A DNA stretch of 64,000 bases from Galaxea fascicularis (lineage: Eukaryota; Cnidaria; Anthozoa; Scleractinia; Euphylliidae), in contig OX419337.1 in NCBI GenBank assembly GCA_948470475.1, positions 3,664,482 to 3,728,481 of the forward strand, read 5' to 3'. The position numbers were made by a program, and so were the translations under genes. This document shows positions 12,288 through 23,284 of this stretch, in pieces (the first letter of the stretch is position 1; each line of letters opens with the position of its first letter). The notes under the pieces are model-generated. The model saw only the letters and a list, made by a program, of their open reading frames with translations, did no database searches and was not told where the DNA came from.

Positions 12288-13168
12288 AGTAATATATATT
12301 GTTGTTTTGGCTTATCTTTGCCTTAAAAGACTGGAGAGGGATGATATTTTTTGGTTAAGCATAAATGCGTTTGTAAATGTGAAAATAGAGTTCCTTTCCC
12401 CCACCCCCTCTGCATTTCTGAACGAAAGAGTATTGTGATCAGACTTCGGCGACGGAAACTCGAGTTCTTATCAGATCACTGTAATATTGTTATTGTATAC
12501 AATTTTTTTATTTGGTAAAAGCAAGATGAACCAGCATCTAATCATTGATTCTATTGTCTTACACTGAGTTGAATGCCCCTCTCTGAAACTACTTTTGTCC
12601 ATAAAACTACCTATCGAATATTTGGATGAATGAGTCAAGTAGAAACTGAGGCATTCTGTTCTGTATTATCAATTTAAACTACATCACCATGAATAGGATT
12701 GCTCTAAAAGAGGTCCTTAAAACTCTTGTCCAACATCTTGGTGACCAAACCATCCACTAGCTTACAATTTTCGGCAGCTATGTGTTCCGTACAGTTTACA
12801 TAGGCTTTTTTGTTTTGCTAAGGTATATAATGTGACTTCATAAGGGCATAACATAATCTGGGAACAAAAGAAACAGTACTTGAAGAACAGCTTTGCTGAA
12901 CTGTTTGATTTGGTTGTCCCTGAGATGTGATCCTCAAACAAATTGAAAACTACGAAACAGTATTACTCCTGTGGTTCAGTTTATCATACGATGCATGCAC
13001 GTTTTGGTGAGTCAGTAGGCGAAGTATCGATGAGTGACCATTCATATCAGACGAAAAGCCTTTAAAGAGCACTTCTTTTTCTGTGGTACTGTTTATGACG
13101 TTGTAGAGTGGTTCTAACTTTGAGTTTGTCAAAAACGTGACCACTTAAGTCAAAGCTACGGAGCAATA

Positions 13169-13635
13169 CCGTAAAAGCTCTCATTAGTCCCCGGGTTGGG
13201 GGGAGGGGGCTTATATAATTTCAGGTCTCATTAACGGGGGGCTTATTAGAGGTGGGAGCTCAATTAAGAGGGGGGGGGGGCTTATTTCAAATCTTTAACA
13301 CGTCGTTTTTATCTTAAAATAGTTATTGTACAAAACTCAAACAACTGCATTTAAACCTTAAATGGAACGGATTGTTTTATAAGAATGTCTGCAATTGAAA
13401 CATCATTGAATTTGCATGTAGTGTACCGTATACTGTTTTTGTAAAAAAAAAAAAAAAACATTTGGGCCACATAATTAAAGTGGATGTTCGTAATAGGCAA
13501 GTAGGAGGGACTAATATAATTACTAAGAGAGGGCGGGCTTATTACAAAAATTGACTTCCAAACGGGAGGCTTATTGGAGAGGAGGGGGAGGGGTGTTAAT
13601 AGAGAGGGGGGCTTAACTGAATAGAGCTTTGACGG
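13169..13635. mobile_element. Tc1/mariner-like MITE with TA duplication
   Basis: The termini CCGTAAAAGCTCT and AGAGCTTTGACGG are inverted repeats flanked by TA on each side. The interior consists of G-rich words (GGGGGGCTTATT, GGGGGCTTAACT) and an 11-G run, with no coding capacity. Confidence 0.7.
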
Positions 13636-13639
13636 TATA

Positions 13640-14615
13640 TCCCATTAGTGGCGCACTTTGCATGCTGTACAAGGTCAATCAATCTCGCTGAACCATGGAA
13701 CAAATCCTGACATGCCTGAAGTGTTATCAGGAGATTCAAATGAAAACTATGAACATAAAAACGTCTTGTGTCTGTGTTAATAAGGTGTCAACTTGGTCAC
13801 CCTTGATAATGCTTACATCTCACCGGAAGAATACAACTTTTATTTCGACGTTTCAGTCAATGAATGAGTTGGCATTTCGATACACAAGTTGATACCGAGA
13901 ATTGATCACTTAGCAAGAGGGTAGTTGATTTTCTTATTTCAAGGTAAATCCTCGCATATGACCTCTCCTTTTTGACTGATAAAATTCTTTTTCTACTGTA
14001 CAATACTTTCGTCAGGACCCGCCGAGCTGTAATATTCACATTCCTTTTAAATTCTTTTAAATTTCTTGCCTTTTTCAATTTGGTGTCGAAAGACCAGAAT
14101 CACTGCCCCAACGATTACTATTATTTAAGGTTAGCCTAGACAACACAAAACTCGAACTGCGTGCATGCCACTTCCATGAAACAGGTTTCAAACAGGTGAG
14201 TGTAGAGCAAACTTCACCCCTTTGAACCACGTGCTATATTTAACAATTAGATTATGAGCTCTAGATTTCTATCGAAATTCTCTCCGCAGACCTTTGAAAA
14301 CTCTAAGAAGCGGTCGCCATTTTGTTGACAAACACTACTCACTATCTGTCACAGAATAGATAACGAGTAGCATAGCCAATCAAAGACCGGCATTCCTGAT
14401 AGAACGCTAGTAGATTCATACTTATGCTCCTTAGATACATTACACAAAATTTGGAAGGAGAGAGACACTTAAGGGCTCCATGTTTTGTTCCTCATTATTC
14501 CGATTTTTTTTTTGGGGGGGGTATTCTAAATATGGGATACTCCTTAGACCAATCAACGTAGTACGGAAAAGGAAAGAAGTCAAAGGAACAAAACTATTGG
14601 TAACAAAGAGGGAGT
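13640..14615. other. Region downstream of the CARD gene
   Basis: It holds the presumed 3' UTR and flank of the minus-strand gene ending at 14616. I found no AATAAA hexamer close to the stop on the minus strand. No other gene is visible. Confidence 0.4.
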
Positions 14616-14851
14616 CTAAGAGGCTGCGATTGTTATACAAAGAAATGAAGTTAAATACCGGAAGTGCGTTGACGCTAAGGAAAACAGTGTGATTACCGAA
14701 AGCGTTATAAAAGCTGCTTTGTAAACTTGTTTCCGTCGAATTACGTTGTAAAATCGTTCCTTTGAAACTACGTTGTCTCCAGCGAGATAACTCTCTTTCG
14801 TTTTGTGCCTGGTTTTGTCATTCTCTTCCGAGTACGTCGTTGGGGATGAAC
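14616..14851 (-). CDS. CARD gene exon 7 (hydrophobic C-terminus, stop)
   Basis: Acceptor TTGTTTAG, stop TAG at 14616-14618, 78 codons including the stop. The hydrophilic SSPTTYSEENDKTRHKTKES is followed by RRKQVYKAAFITLSVITLF and YLTSFLCITIAAS. Hydrophobicity plus a preceding basic cluster suggests a tail anchor or terminal membrane segment. Confidence 0.65.
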
Positions 14852-17800
14852 CTAAACAAGAAGAAGAAAGATTAACATAGACTCCGTGGATATACTTTTT
14901 GCTCTTAGCGATGCTTCCTTGTCTTCCTAGCTTTTTAGGGTTATTTCGGGTACGATAATCACGATTGTAATCCGTAACGTTTAATTAGATACCAACAAAG
15001 TTGTAGTTGTTGATATGTCACCTGTGGGATTAGGGTATCATTTGGCGCCTTAAACGACCAGTGCGGGATGGTATGTGACATGAAAGCAAGTTTGAAGGCG
15101 ACCCTGCGGCATTAAAGGACAAAGAGTAATGTGTACGAGATCAAACTCGTAAGAGAAAATATACGGACACAACAGTTAACGCGATGGCTCTTTTTTTTTC
15201 TGGAGCTGTGGTAATCATCATGTAGCGCCAAAATTAGAGCTTACTATCTCTACAGTCATTGGTGTGAACAATTACTCACCTTCGGTTGCTTCATCCATAG
15301 ATTCTTTGGCATGCGCAAAACATGGTTCAAAAGGGGATAGGAATTCTTGCAAGGTTTTATTTGCGTACACGAATAACACTGCCAAAGGGGGTTGAACGGC
15401 AGGTGTAGAGAAACAATTTATAACCATTTTGGGTGCAATAGTACTCGTCAGAGCAAGGTTGCCGCGATTTTTTTTCTGAAAATTTTAAGGCTTTGTATGG
15501 ATCCACCATGTCGGATTGTTGAGGTAACACTTTTACGTTAGCATCATACGTAAACCTTGAAAAGTACCTTAGTAACAATTATGGCACACACCAGGGGCGA
15601 GAGGTGGAGGGGGGTGGATACTCCTATATATAAGCTATATAGGATGATGTGCCGTCCGAAAGGGTATGGTTTTCTAGCCGTTTAGGTCTGAAGGGAACAA
15701 CGAAATGAAAACAACTCCAAATGAATAATAGAAAAAGGGAAGTAACCAATGATCATTTGAGCTGAATTTTACAAATTCTTGGCACTGATGCAATTTACAA
15801 CAAAGCCAAAATTTGTAACCGCAACGTCAGGTCTGAAAATGAGTATTAATGTTTAAGAGACCAAGTCTGAAAACGGGTGAGGAAAATGGCATATTTTGGT
15901 CTAAAGTAGGGTCGGGATTTGGAGAACGGGGCGGCACACCCCTACCAAGAATTCCGAGGAGTACCCACCCCGGAATACCCACCCCGGAGTACCCACCCCG
16001 GAGTAGCCACTCTGGAGTGACCACCCCGGAGTAGCCACCCCGCAGTGCCCACCCCGGAGTACCCACCCCGCAGTATTCACCGAATTCTGCTTGACGATCT
16101 GTCTCACTGAGTTGCCGCAAATATTGAAAGAGGAACTTTGTAGTGTCCTTAGTTGACATCATATGAAAACCGTTTCATTCATGGCTTAGAGTCATTATCA
16201 TTATCATGGAATAATGTTAACCTAGTGAATAAATCGATCAAAATCTTTCCGTGTTTACATCTTACATAATGCGCAAAAACGTACCTCGAATATTGTGTAA
16301 AATATTCGATAAGTCAACTTACGCCTTCGATTCCTTTGTACTGCTTGTTTTGCATCTAAGCATTTTTTCCCGACTTTAACTTTGAAAGCTTTAAAAACCC
16401 TCGATAAAGCAGTCTCAAGAGCTTTGACTTCACCCGCCAAATCTGCAAAACAATATAAACGAGTATGCGACGTTATGAAATAAAATGTCACACCCTTTCC
16501 TGTTTTTACCATTCAAAAATGAGTGTGCATAATTAAAGACAGCACGTCACGGAAAGAAATCGATGTGTTGTGGTGCAGGTGATGACATCCCGGGGGACGG
16601 GGGGGGGTGTACTCCCCTATATAAGCTATAACGGTAAAGGTATATGTCTCGCCGCAAAGGGTAGTATGGTTTTGGAGCCCTTATGGCCTGAAATCGGAGT
16701 CTGAAAACGGGTCATGTTTTAACACCAGTTTGGTCTGAAATCGGGTAAGGTTCAACGAACTGCGAGAACGTATTAATTGTATTTGTCTTTTTAACTCCAA
16801 ATTAGAAAAATAGTAATTTTACCAATTCTTGACTTCGGCACTGATGCTAAGCTTCAGATCCTGATTACGCTACTATACTTTACTTTACTTTACGTATTTT
16901 TAGGACAAATCAGTCCAGGGGAAAGGTGCGAAACAGGCTATATACAGCCCTTAATGAAGCACCAACCCATGAAACACACTGAAATAGAATAGGTCAGCAC
17001 TAGGGGTGGTCACAGCCAGGGTTCGTTACGTCCCTAGTGGTTCTTTAACGTCCCACAGAATTAATTGTGGAGAGTTGTGAGACGGGACCTCCGGTTTATC
17101 GTCCTTATCCGAAAATTAGAGCTTACTATCTCTACAGTCATTGGTGTGAACAATTACTCACCTTCGGTTGCTTCATCCATAGATTCTTTGGCATGCGCAA
17201 AACATGGTTCAAAAGGGGATAGGAATTCTTGCAAGGTTTTATTTGCGTACACGAATAACACTGCCAAAGGGGGTTGAACGGCAGGTGTAGAGAAACAATT
17301 TATAACCATTTTACTAAAACAAGTAACGTAAAATTTATTGCACTTGATTTGAATCGTGTGTGGTATAAATGAGCTTTTGTCCCTGTTTGTCTCATGTACT
17401 AGAGTGTCACAATTGTGGCGCATCATGCCAAACTGATGATTACTTCGTTTTCAAAATGATGGCCTATGACGCCTTTCCTTTCTTGTCTTATAGTTCATAG
17501 AATTCTGTCCAGGGGGGGAAATAAAGTCGCAATGAGGTTAACCCTTTCTGAAGCACCAATCCGGCCGGACCACAACCCTGGGAGCGGCATGCCCTACTCT
17601 TGGAGATAGGTGTGTGAACGTCCCTTCCTAATCACATAACACTGAAGATGCAGAAGACGGGGCCTACGGTTCAGAGTTCAAAATTCCTTTGGACAGTCAT
17701 GCAAAACTCGTTACTTCGAGCATTACAGTTGTCCCTTCCCCTACTCAATTCGTAGGTCCAAGGGGGGGGGGGAGGGGGAGGGGCTGGGCACGTCTCGTGC

Positions 17801-20076
17801 AACTCTTTGTTTTGCGCACGAGTGTATAAAGAGTCACAAGTGTAAATCTGTCCCAGAAGTTGTTTAGATGATTGTAGAATGTCTAACCATTTACAGATGT
17901 CATCGCAAAGGCAGCACATTCTCCTCAATCAATCATGAGCTGTTGGTCCTGTCTGGGGCTCAAACCCTCGACCTCCCGTAGGGCAGCCCAATGCTCTACC
18001 AGTTGAGCTAACGGTAAAAACGAATCTTGGAGAATACAGTGTCGTTGAGATTTACGGGCTGTTGATACAGCAAGCGCTCCCTCATCTTACCTAGAAATTC
18101 CAGTTGCTCTTGTTTTTCTCTTAACTCGATGTCCTTGCACACTGCGGAAGTTGTAAAGTTGGCATCAGAATATCATGCAGGTTTTTGGAGAAGAGACTCG
18201 GAGACGGGTGGCATAAAAACGGCTATAAAAGAAGGCTTATAAAGTGCTTGGGCGGATGAACTACGCATCGCCCGCTTAGACTATGCATGTTACAGTCAAG
18301 GTGCCAGTGAGTAATTACACGATATGAGTATTACACCAGGCTTGATGAAACTCCGGCAGTAGTAATTCATGGGAAATACTGCTTGTTGTCTGCGTGATAC
18401 CGAGTGATTGGAATTTTTTTCGTTTATTTCATGCGACAGTTGAGATGCGACAAGCTGAATTCAGTCATAATACTGACATACGCACCACAACAACGGAAAT
18501 CTTTGCCGTGGAAGAAATTGAACAAAGGCATCTGTTTCGTCCCCAATGACTTCAGCGCATGGGCTAAAAACCAGTAAGCATGATGGCCTCTCTTGCCAAC
18601 TTCAGTTAACAGCTCGGTTGCCTTTCTCTCGGGAGTGTTGAACACGCTGTCGTTGAAAATACGGTCCTGATCCGCTTGATCGAAAATCCTGTAAGATCGT
18701 AAGTAGATGCAAATGCTGTGGACTTCTTCGGTGCGGATATGGCTGTTGACAAAGTAAGAGATGACACAAACATATTTTCAACCTGAAAAGAAAATACTGG
18801 TACATGAAGCGCTTTGTTTACTGATTTAAAGAGCAGAACCACCTTCATCAGTATAAGAGCACTTTTTTCAGGAGTGGGGTCGAGTCACTATTGGAACTCA
18901 CTGGGTAGCGGAAACATTGCCATACGACGCTTTAATCTTGACAAGAACAGTTCTTTTTCGAGTCCACAGAACAAGAGCGAGGCTTGATTACCATTAAAGA
19001 AGACACTCTGAAAGACGTGATATTTGAGGCTGAAAACACTAAAAGCACGCCTTCTGAAACGCTGTGTTATTTGTTTATCACACAACTAAATAATTTGATT
19101 ATTATGACGACGGGAGCATCGTATTTATGGTAACCTAAAATTTACGGATAAATTTTATTGCGTAGTTCGGCAAATGAGGGCGATGTGATGTTACCTTTGA
19201 TATTGGTATTTGTTTGTTTGCCCGAAATGTTGGCTTCTGTCTAATTTCAATGCCGGTGACAATTTGATGTGTGATATTGCTTTAAACCTGGGTAAAATGC
19301 CATGAAATGCAAGCTTGGAATGTAAACAATGCATGAGTCAGATGCTAAATTTGTCATATTTGTTATTATCGTCCAGGTCACCTCGTAGAATGTTGAATAG
19401 AACACGTATTGTGCAGCTTTAGTTTACGTAATAATCTTAATGTCTGTACACTTTGAGAATAAAGTCAGGTTGTTAGTTTAACAATATCAGCGTAAAGTCC
19501 AAAATTTAAATAAATGAAAATTTACATAATTGGACACAGATTGATCCGAAACATTTACGCGTTACCCACGGTGAGCGATGCAAGTTGCAAGTAAATAGTT
19601 GCCAAAGGTTCAATGTTTTCCTGGTAAGCTAACAATTATTTCCGGATCAGGGGCCCTCTCAACACCTGATTATTTTCTCCAACAAAACTCAGTTCAAAAG
19701 GGTCTTACAACACTGGAAAAGATAGTTACTTTGCCAATTTCATTCACTGAGGAAATCGTGTGCCTGCTAGTTTTAAAGGCCTGAGACAAGAACACTGAAA
19801 TATGTCTGTAACGATTTCCCACTGACAACCGACCACTCCGAAGATACAAGAACAGTTGTTGTTTTCCTCAAGTAAATCTGTCAGTGGTGGTAAACATCAA
19901 AAATCATTTTATTTAAATGCAGAGGTGAAAAAATACCTGGTAAATATATTCAGATACTCATCAAGGCATCCATGCTCCAGAGCGTTTCCAAATCGTGCAA
20001 TTATCTTTTTTTCGCTCGCCGAATTAGTTTCTTCTAGGAACTTTAAACAGTCTGTGGGCTGAGAATGCTTCGTCAT
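14616..20076 (-). CDS. CARD-domain protein with hydrophobic (putative membrane) C-terminus
   Basis: Seven exons (19937-20076, 18486-18688, 18091-18141, 17162-17260, 16323-16442, 15280-15378, 14616-14851) join without a stop into 315 aa; using one copy of the duplicated exon gives 282 aa. Residues about 25-105 form a six-helix death-fold pattern typical of a CARD: LEHGCLDEYLNIF, then DQADQDRIFND, then TELLTEVGKRGHHAYWFLAH and ALKSLG, where the [LI]L..V..RG..A...F..AL signature is clear. A charged coil (CKDIELREKQEQLEFL) and a helical linker (AGEVKALETALSRVFKAFKV) follow. The last exon carries two hydrophobic segments near residues 283-297 and 302-313 right at the C-terminus, after a basic RRKQVYK. 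Known: CARDs form signalling filaments in apoptosis and innate immunity. Inferred: a membrane-tethered CARD adaptor. The TATA box at 20174 supports the 5' end. Confidence 0.7.
15230..15430. repeat. 201-bp perfect direct repeat, copy 1
   Basis: Base-for-base identical to 17112-17312. It covers the 99-bp exon plus 50 bp of intron on the donor side and 52 bp on the acceptor side. Sequence outside these limits does not match. Confidence 0.9.
15280..15378 (-). CDS. CARD gene exon 6, proximal copy of duplicated 33-codon exon
   Basis: Same splice sites and sequence as 17162-17260, 1,882 bp away. Its phase 1-1 structure means that either copy, both or neither can be used without shifting the frame of exon 7. 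Confidence 0.65.
15600..15860. repeat. Dispersed repeat (…TATATAAGCTATA… family), copy 1
   Basis: It shares with 16590-16870 the order GGGGGTG-TACTCC, TATATAAGCTATA, AAGGGT-ATGGTTTT, GGTCTGAA, CAAATTCTTGGCACTGATGC-like words. It is intronic in the CARD gene. Confidence 0.65.
15955..16080. repeat. 14-bp minisatellite, about nine units
   Basis: Units of GTACCCACCCCGGA start at 15961, 15975, 15989, 16003, 16017, 16031, 16045, 16059 and 16073 with few substitutions. The apparent Gly/Pro-rich readings on the minus strand are created by this repeat. Confidence 0.9.
16323..16442 (-). CDS. CARD gene exon 5 (helical linker)
   Basis: Acceptor GTTTTGCAG, donor AGGC|GTAAGT, 120 bp, phase 1 to 1. It encodes DLAGEVKALETALSRVFKAF, then KVKVGKKCLDAKQAVQRNRR. 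It is predicted amphipathic and strongly basic at its end. Confidence 0.65.
16590..16870. repeat. Dispersed repeat (…TATATAAGCTATA… family), copy 2
   Basis: A second, diverged copy of the 15600-15860 repeat in the same orientation, in the next intron. Confidence 0.65.
16880..17110. repeat. Probable dispersed repeat in CARD intron
   Basis: Non-coding. It resembles the 17500-17680 stretch in order of words (agtccaggggaaa, cccttaatgaagcaccaa, acgggacctccggtt), so the two are probably members of one family. Confidence 0.45.
17112..17312. repeat. 201-bp perfect direct repeat, copy 2
   Basis: Identical to 15230-15430. The absence of any mismatch, including in intron bases, indicates a recent duplication, gene conversion or an assembly duplication. 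Confidence 0.9.
17162..17260 (-). CDS. CARD gene exon 4, distal copy of duplicated 33-codon exon
   Basis: Acceptor CCTTTGGCAG, donor CCGAAG|GTGAGT, 99 bp, phase 1 to 1. It encodes LFVYANKTLQEFLSPFEPCF, then AHAKESMDEATE. It is identical in sequence to 15280-15378. Confidence 0.6.
17944..18013 (-). repeat. tRNA-derived SINE head
   Basis: The minus strand contains a pol III A-box-like TAGCTCAACTGGTAGAGC and, about 40 bp on, a B-box-like GGTTTGAGCCC. Acceptor-stem pairing is poor, so this is a SINE-type relic and not a tRNA gene. It lies in intron 3 of the CARD gene. Confidence 0.55.
18091..18141 (-). CDS. CARD gene exon 3 (51-bp charged coil)
   Basis: Acceptor CTTCCGCAG, donor TTCTAG|GTAAGA, phase 1 to 1. 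It encodes CKDIELREKQEQLEFL; the other two frames give a stop or an unlikely basic peptide. Confidence 0.6.
18486..18688 (-). CDS. CARD gene exon 2 (core of CARD)
   Basis: Acceptor ATCTTACAG; the donor chosen is TTGTG|GTGCGT because it gives phase 1, matching exon 3. A nearby GTATGT would break the frame. It encodes IFDQADQDRIFNDSVFNTP, ELLTEVGKRGHHAYWFLAHA and GTKQMPLFNFFHGKDF. Confidence 0.75.
19937..20076 (-). CDS. CARD gene exon 1 (start, first CARD helices)
   Basis: ATG at 20076 (MTKHSQPTDCLKFLEETN), donor ACCAG|GTATTT, phase 2. The start sits about 100 bp below a TATAAATA box. It joins exon 2 through AG|G, giving NIFTRIFDQ, which runs across CARD helices 1-2. Confidence 0.7.
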
Positions 20077-20173
20077 CGGTTGTAGCTTTCAAAAATTATT
20101 CACCGATCGTACTCGTATCGTTTGTCCTTGCCGTGTTTCCATGTAATAACCTTCCAAACAACAACTAGACGTA

Positions 20174-20181
20174 TATTTATA
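20174..20181 (-). promoter_or_regulatory. TATA box of CARD gene
   Basis: TATAAATA on the minus strand, 98 bp upstream of the ATG at 20076, would place transcription start near 20145. Confidence 0.5.
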
Positions 20182-21014
20182 CATTTCCGAATGTAAAACT
20201 ATTTATAGTAACGGATTTTGCGTCCGGTGTCAATGTAAACAACAACCGGAGAACTGACTGACGGATTAAAACAGTGGTTAGGAGCCACTTAACATTAGAG
20301 CTCTAACAGTTCACAGAGGTCGATCGTTATCGAAAGTCTTCCGTGGTGACCAGTGTCTAACTTCTCCTTAAAATATCACCATTAGTTCAAACATGCTGGT
20401 TATAAGAACTGATAAAACGATCACTAAAGATAGTAAACATAGAACAACGTGATGTCAAGACAACTAGTCCAGTCGCGAGGGTGACGCGAATATCAATGTG
20501 GAGCCCTTGCGTTTTACGCTTTGTCCACCTAAAACTCTAGCTACTACAACTGAAGGTGGAAAGCTTTTTTAGCCATTCCTTGTACGGGCTAAAAATGAAA
20601 CCCTTTGACTTGTAAATGATATCATTTTTTACACCTGAAATACGGATTAAAACCAGTTCCATCCAAACTGAGGTAACATGAAAACTGATGCGTCGTTCAG
20701 TTGAATTAGTAAAGAATCAAAACGATCAGTTTCAGCCGGAATAGGACTAAACCAAAACAGAAATATCTGATGTTTTACATCGACGTCAACATTTCACAAC
20801 TGTGAGATGAAAGTTGATACTTAGAGCTTGTTACATGCAATTTGAATGCATGCATATCATCCGGTTCCCAAACATCGTTGCCATGACAGATGGTCGGAAT
20901 TGGCTAAAGAACTGATCAATGTTTAATTTTGTTTTGGCATGGATTTTTATCTCCGTACCAACGATTGCTGAAGTCATCATTTCTACTCTACTATGGTTTA
21001 TGGCTAACTCGACT
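20182..21014. other. Upstream flank of CARD gene, no gene seen
   Basis: AT-rich DNA with short open frames only. It is the likely location of the CARD gene's upstream regulation. Confidence 0.4.
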
Positions 21015-21092
21015 AATAGGCCATATTCGTATTCTCGGTATTGAACTGGATCAGGAGCCTCCTGACTGGATCTAGCACGAATATGGCCTATT
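21015..21092. repeat. Palindromic element, degraded copy (relative of 63.08-63.24 kb)
   Basis: It begins AATAGGCCATATTCGTATTC and ends with its complement GAATATGGCCTATT; the centre is ATCAGGAGCCTCCTGA. The right arm lacks about 17 bp that the 63-kb copy retains. Confidence 0.8.
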
Positions 21093-21739
21093 GGTTTCAG
21101 CTTCCGATACAAATGATTTCATGGCTTTATCTATTACAATTCAGACAAAACAGTTTTGTGCATGCATTCAGTGGTACTGGCGCGATATTCAACTTTCACG
21201 TAAAAATTAATCCTAAAAATTTTAATTAATCCTTAATGCTTAACCCTGAATATTTCCGCGTTTTTTAGCCCTCACTTCATCTCTAAGCTAGAAGCAGGAT
21301 ATCTGAACCTAAAAGAAGGATATTTCCCGGAAAAATGGTCTGATATGATCGCGATCGATTGCTCATTGGCTCAGTCGTGCTCGCGTGAACTTTAGGATAA
21401 CCAATGATCCTCAGTTATTTTTCCTTCTCTCTGCTGGTATCCTGAAATAACTGTCACCAGATAATCATATGTTTATTTAATTTGACTGTACAGCGCTGTA
21501 ATGTATGGTGGCAGACCACAGCACCCAGAACGTCCCCTCTCTTTGGAAACGATGTATGCTTGCTTTTGAGTTTACGTGTGGAGGTGAAGGAGAAACGGCC
21601 GACGGCTCAAAGGTGCAGTGTCATGCTATTTCGGTCCGCTGTAGGATGCTAAAAAAAATGTCTTCAAAAGAGGGTTATTATCTTTTATTTTGCACTGTTT
21701 ACATAGAATTTACATTACATTTGTAGAAGTGCGTTGTAA

Positions 21740-22372
21740 AACAAAATCAAAATAAAGATAAGAAATTAACGAAATTAAGATGTGCACAGTGACCAAAGTA
21801 GCAGATGCTTCCGGGTTGGTCACTGCCACATTAAACTAACTGGCATAGACAATAAGCGCGATGAAAATAAATTTTACTCAGAGTAAAGGTGCTAAAGTAA
21901 ACAAGTATAGGTGGATACATGAAACAAATGAACAATAGAAAAAAGAGGCTAAAGTAAACTAAATCAATGTATTCTAGGAAACAGATTGCGAATTTAGCAG
22001 ATATAGCTTGTATTGTTTGGAAAAGGGGTAATAATATAGTTTTTTTAGATGCAGTGGAATAGTCTCCCAAATTTTCGATGCAATGAAAGTAAAAGTAGAG
22101 GCTCCATAATTATTATGTATAAGTGACCTACGGAAGTTAAGGTTAGAGACAAATCTAGTGTAATGGCTATGGAAGTCAGAAGCTAGAGGTAAAGTTCCAG
22201 AAAAAATTGTTGGGATGCCTGTTGGATTGCTTTTGATTTTATGTGCAAAGAGTGCTACTTTTAGTTTGAAAATATTATCAGGTTTTAGGATATCCAGTAA
22301 GTTGTAGTAAGGCGTGGCATTCTCTCTACTGTGTGCAAGCACTTCCCAATTTAAACCAAAAATAATCAAGCC
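21740..22372 (-). mobile_element. 3' end of a CR1/L2-like LINE (5' truncated)
   Basis: The minus-strand reading 21974-22369 contains LKVALFAHKIKSN, RSLIHNNYGASTFTF and KIWETIPLHLKK, the pattern found at the C-terminus of non-LTR retrotransposon polymerases after the RT domain. The RT itself is absent. The 3' tail runs down to about 21740. Truncation from the 5' side is typical of LINE insertion. Confidence 0.7.
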
Positions 22373-22706
22373 GTTTATTTACTCAGGACTTTGTTACTGC
22401 ACTGAGACTAAATATTGTCTGTTACGAATGGTAAGGATGGAAATGGATTGCATTTTGAAAAATAAAATAGGCCTTTTTTTTTTCATATGTTTCTCGCACG
22501 TCATCTTCAAGGCATGACCAAAATGTACTATGGATGGCTCTTCCTGCAAAAGAATTGATTGATATTTTTCTCCCACCAGTTCAAGGAATGTTTTTGGCAT
22601 GAGTAAAGGTCATAAGTACCGATTTCTGTGAAGTTTGGGTGGAAAACAGCAAAACCCCATGACACTTTCCTTTTAACATCAAGTGTACTTGATAATACAT
22701 CCAAGA

Positions 22707-23284
22707 GGCCGTTCCGAAATTGCGCAGGGAACTCGGTCGAGTTTCAAATTTGAAGTAATCGATAAATTGGCACCATCACATGAAAGATAACATTGAGATT
22801 GGTCGTTTGACCAAGTTTGATTCTTTTAGGTTGAACAGAGACCAAGTTATGGACCTTCAAACATGGTTTAAAATCCATACAACTGATGTCTCTAATTTTG
22901 TGACAGCGTCCAAAACCATACAAACTCTTTTACTTTTTTACAATTTCTGTGATATTCTTAAAAGTTGGCAGACATATTGATTTCCGCCTCAGTTATTTCC
23001 AAATAGTAGGTGGATGACGGGATTTTACAGTTGTCAGAAAACTGAATAATATTTTTGAGACTGAGTTTATATGGTTTTGGCGGACGCAGCCTCAAAATGA
23101 GATGCGTTTGTATGGATTTTGAGCTATGTTTCAAGGTCCATAACTTGGTCTCTTTTCAACCTAAAGAATCAAACTTGGTCAAACGACCAATCTCAATGTT
23201 ATCTTTCAGATGCAATGGTGTCAATTTATCGATTACTTCAAATCTAAAACTCTCCCCAGTTCCTTGCACAACTTCAGAACGGCC
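22707..23284. mobile_element. Foldback element with ~175-bp terminal inverted repeats
   Basis: Left arm 22707-22885 (GGCCGTTCCGAAATTG, TTACTTCAAA-type words, GATTGGTCGTTTGACCAAG, AGACCAAGTTATGGACCTT) recurs inverted at 23110-23284. The 220-bp core is non-coding. Arms this long relative to the core suggest a foldback-type DNA transposon. Confidence 0.8.

Noticed and set aside
15827..16162. Gly/Pro-repeat protein on the minus strand
   Set aside because: Created by the 14-bp minisatellite, whose unit length also shifts frame with each repeat.
17671..17928. Additional CARD-gene exon from the frame at 17.7-17.9 kb
   Set aside because: No matching acceptor/donor in phase 1, and the frame ends in a poly-Pro tract produced by a G-run.
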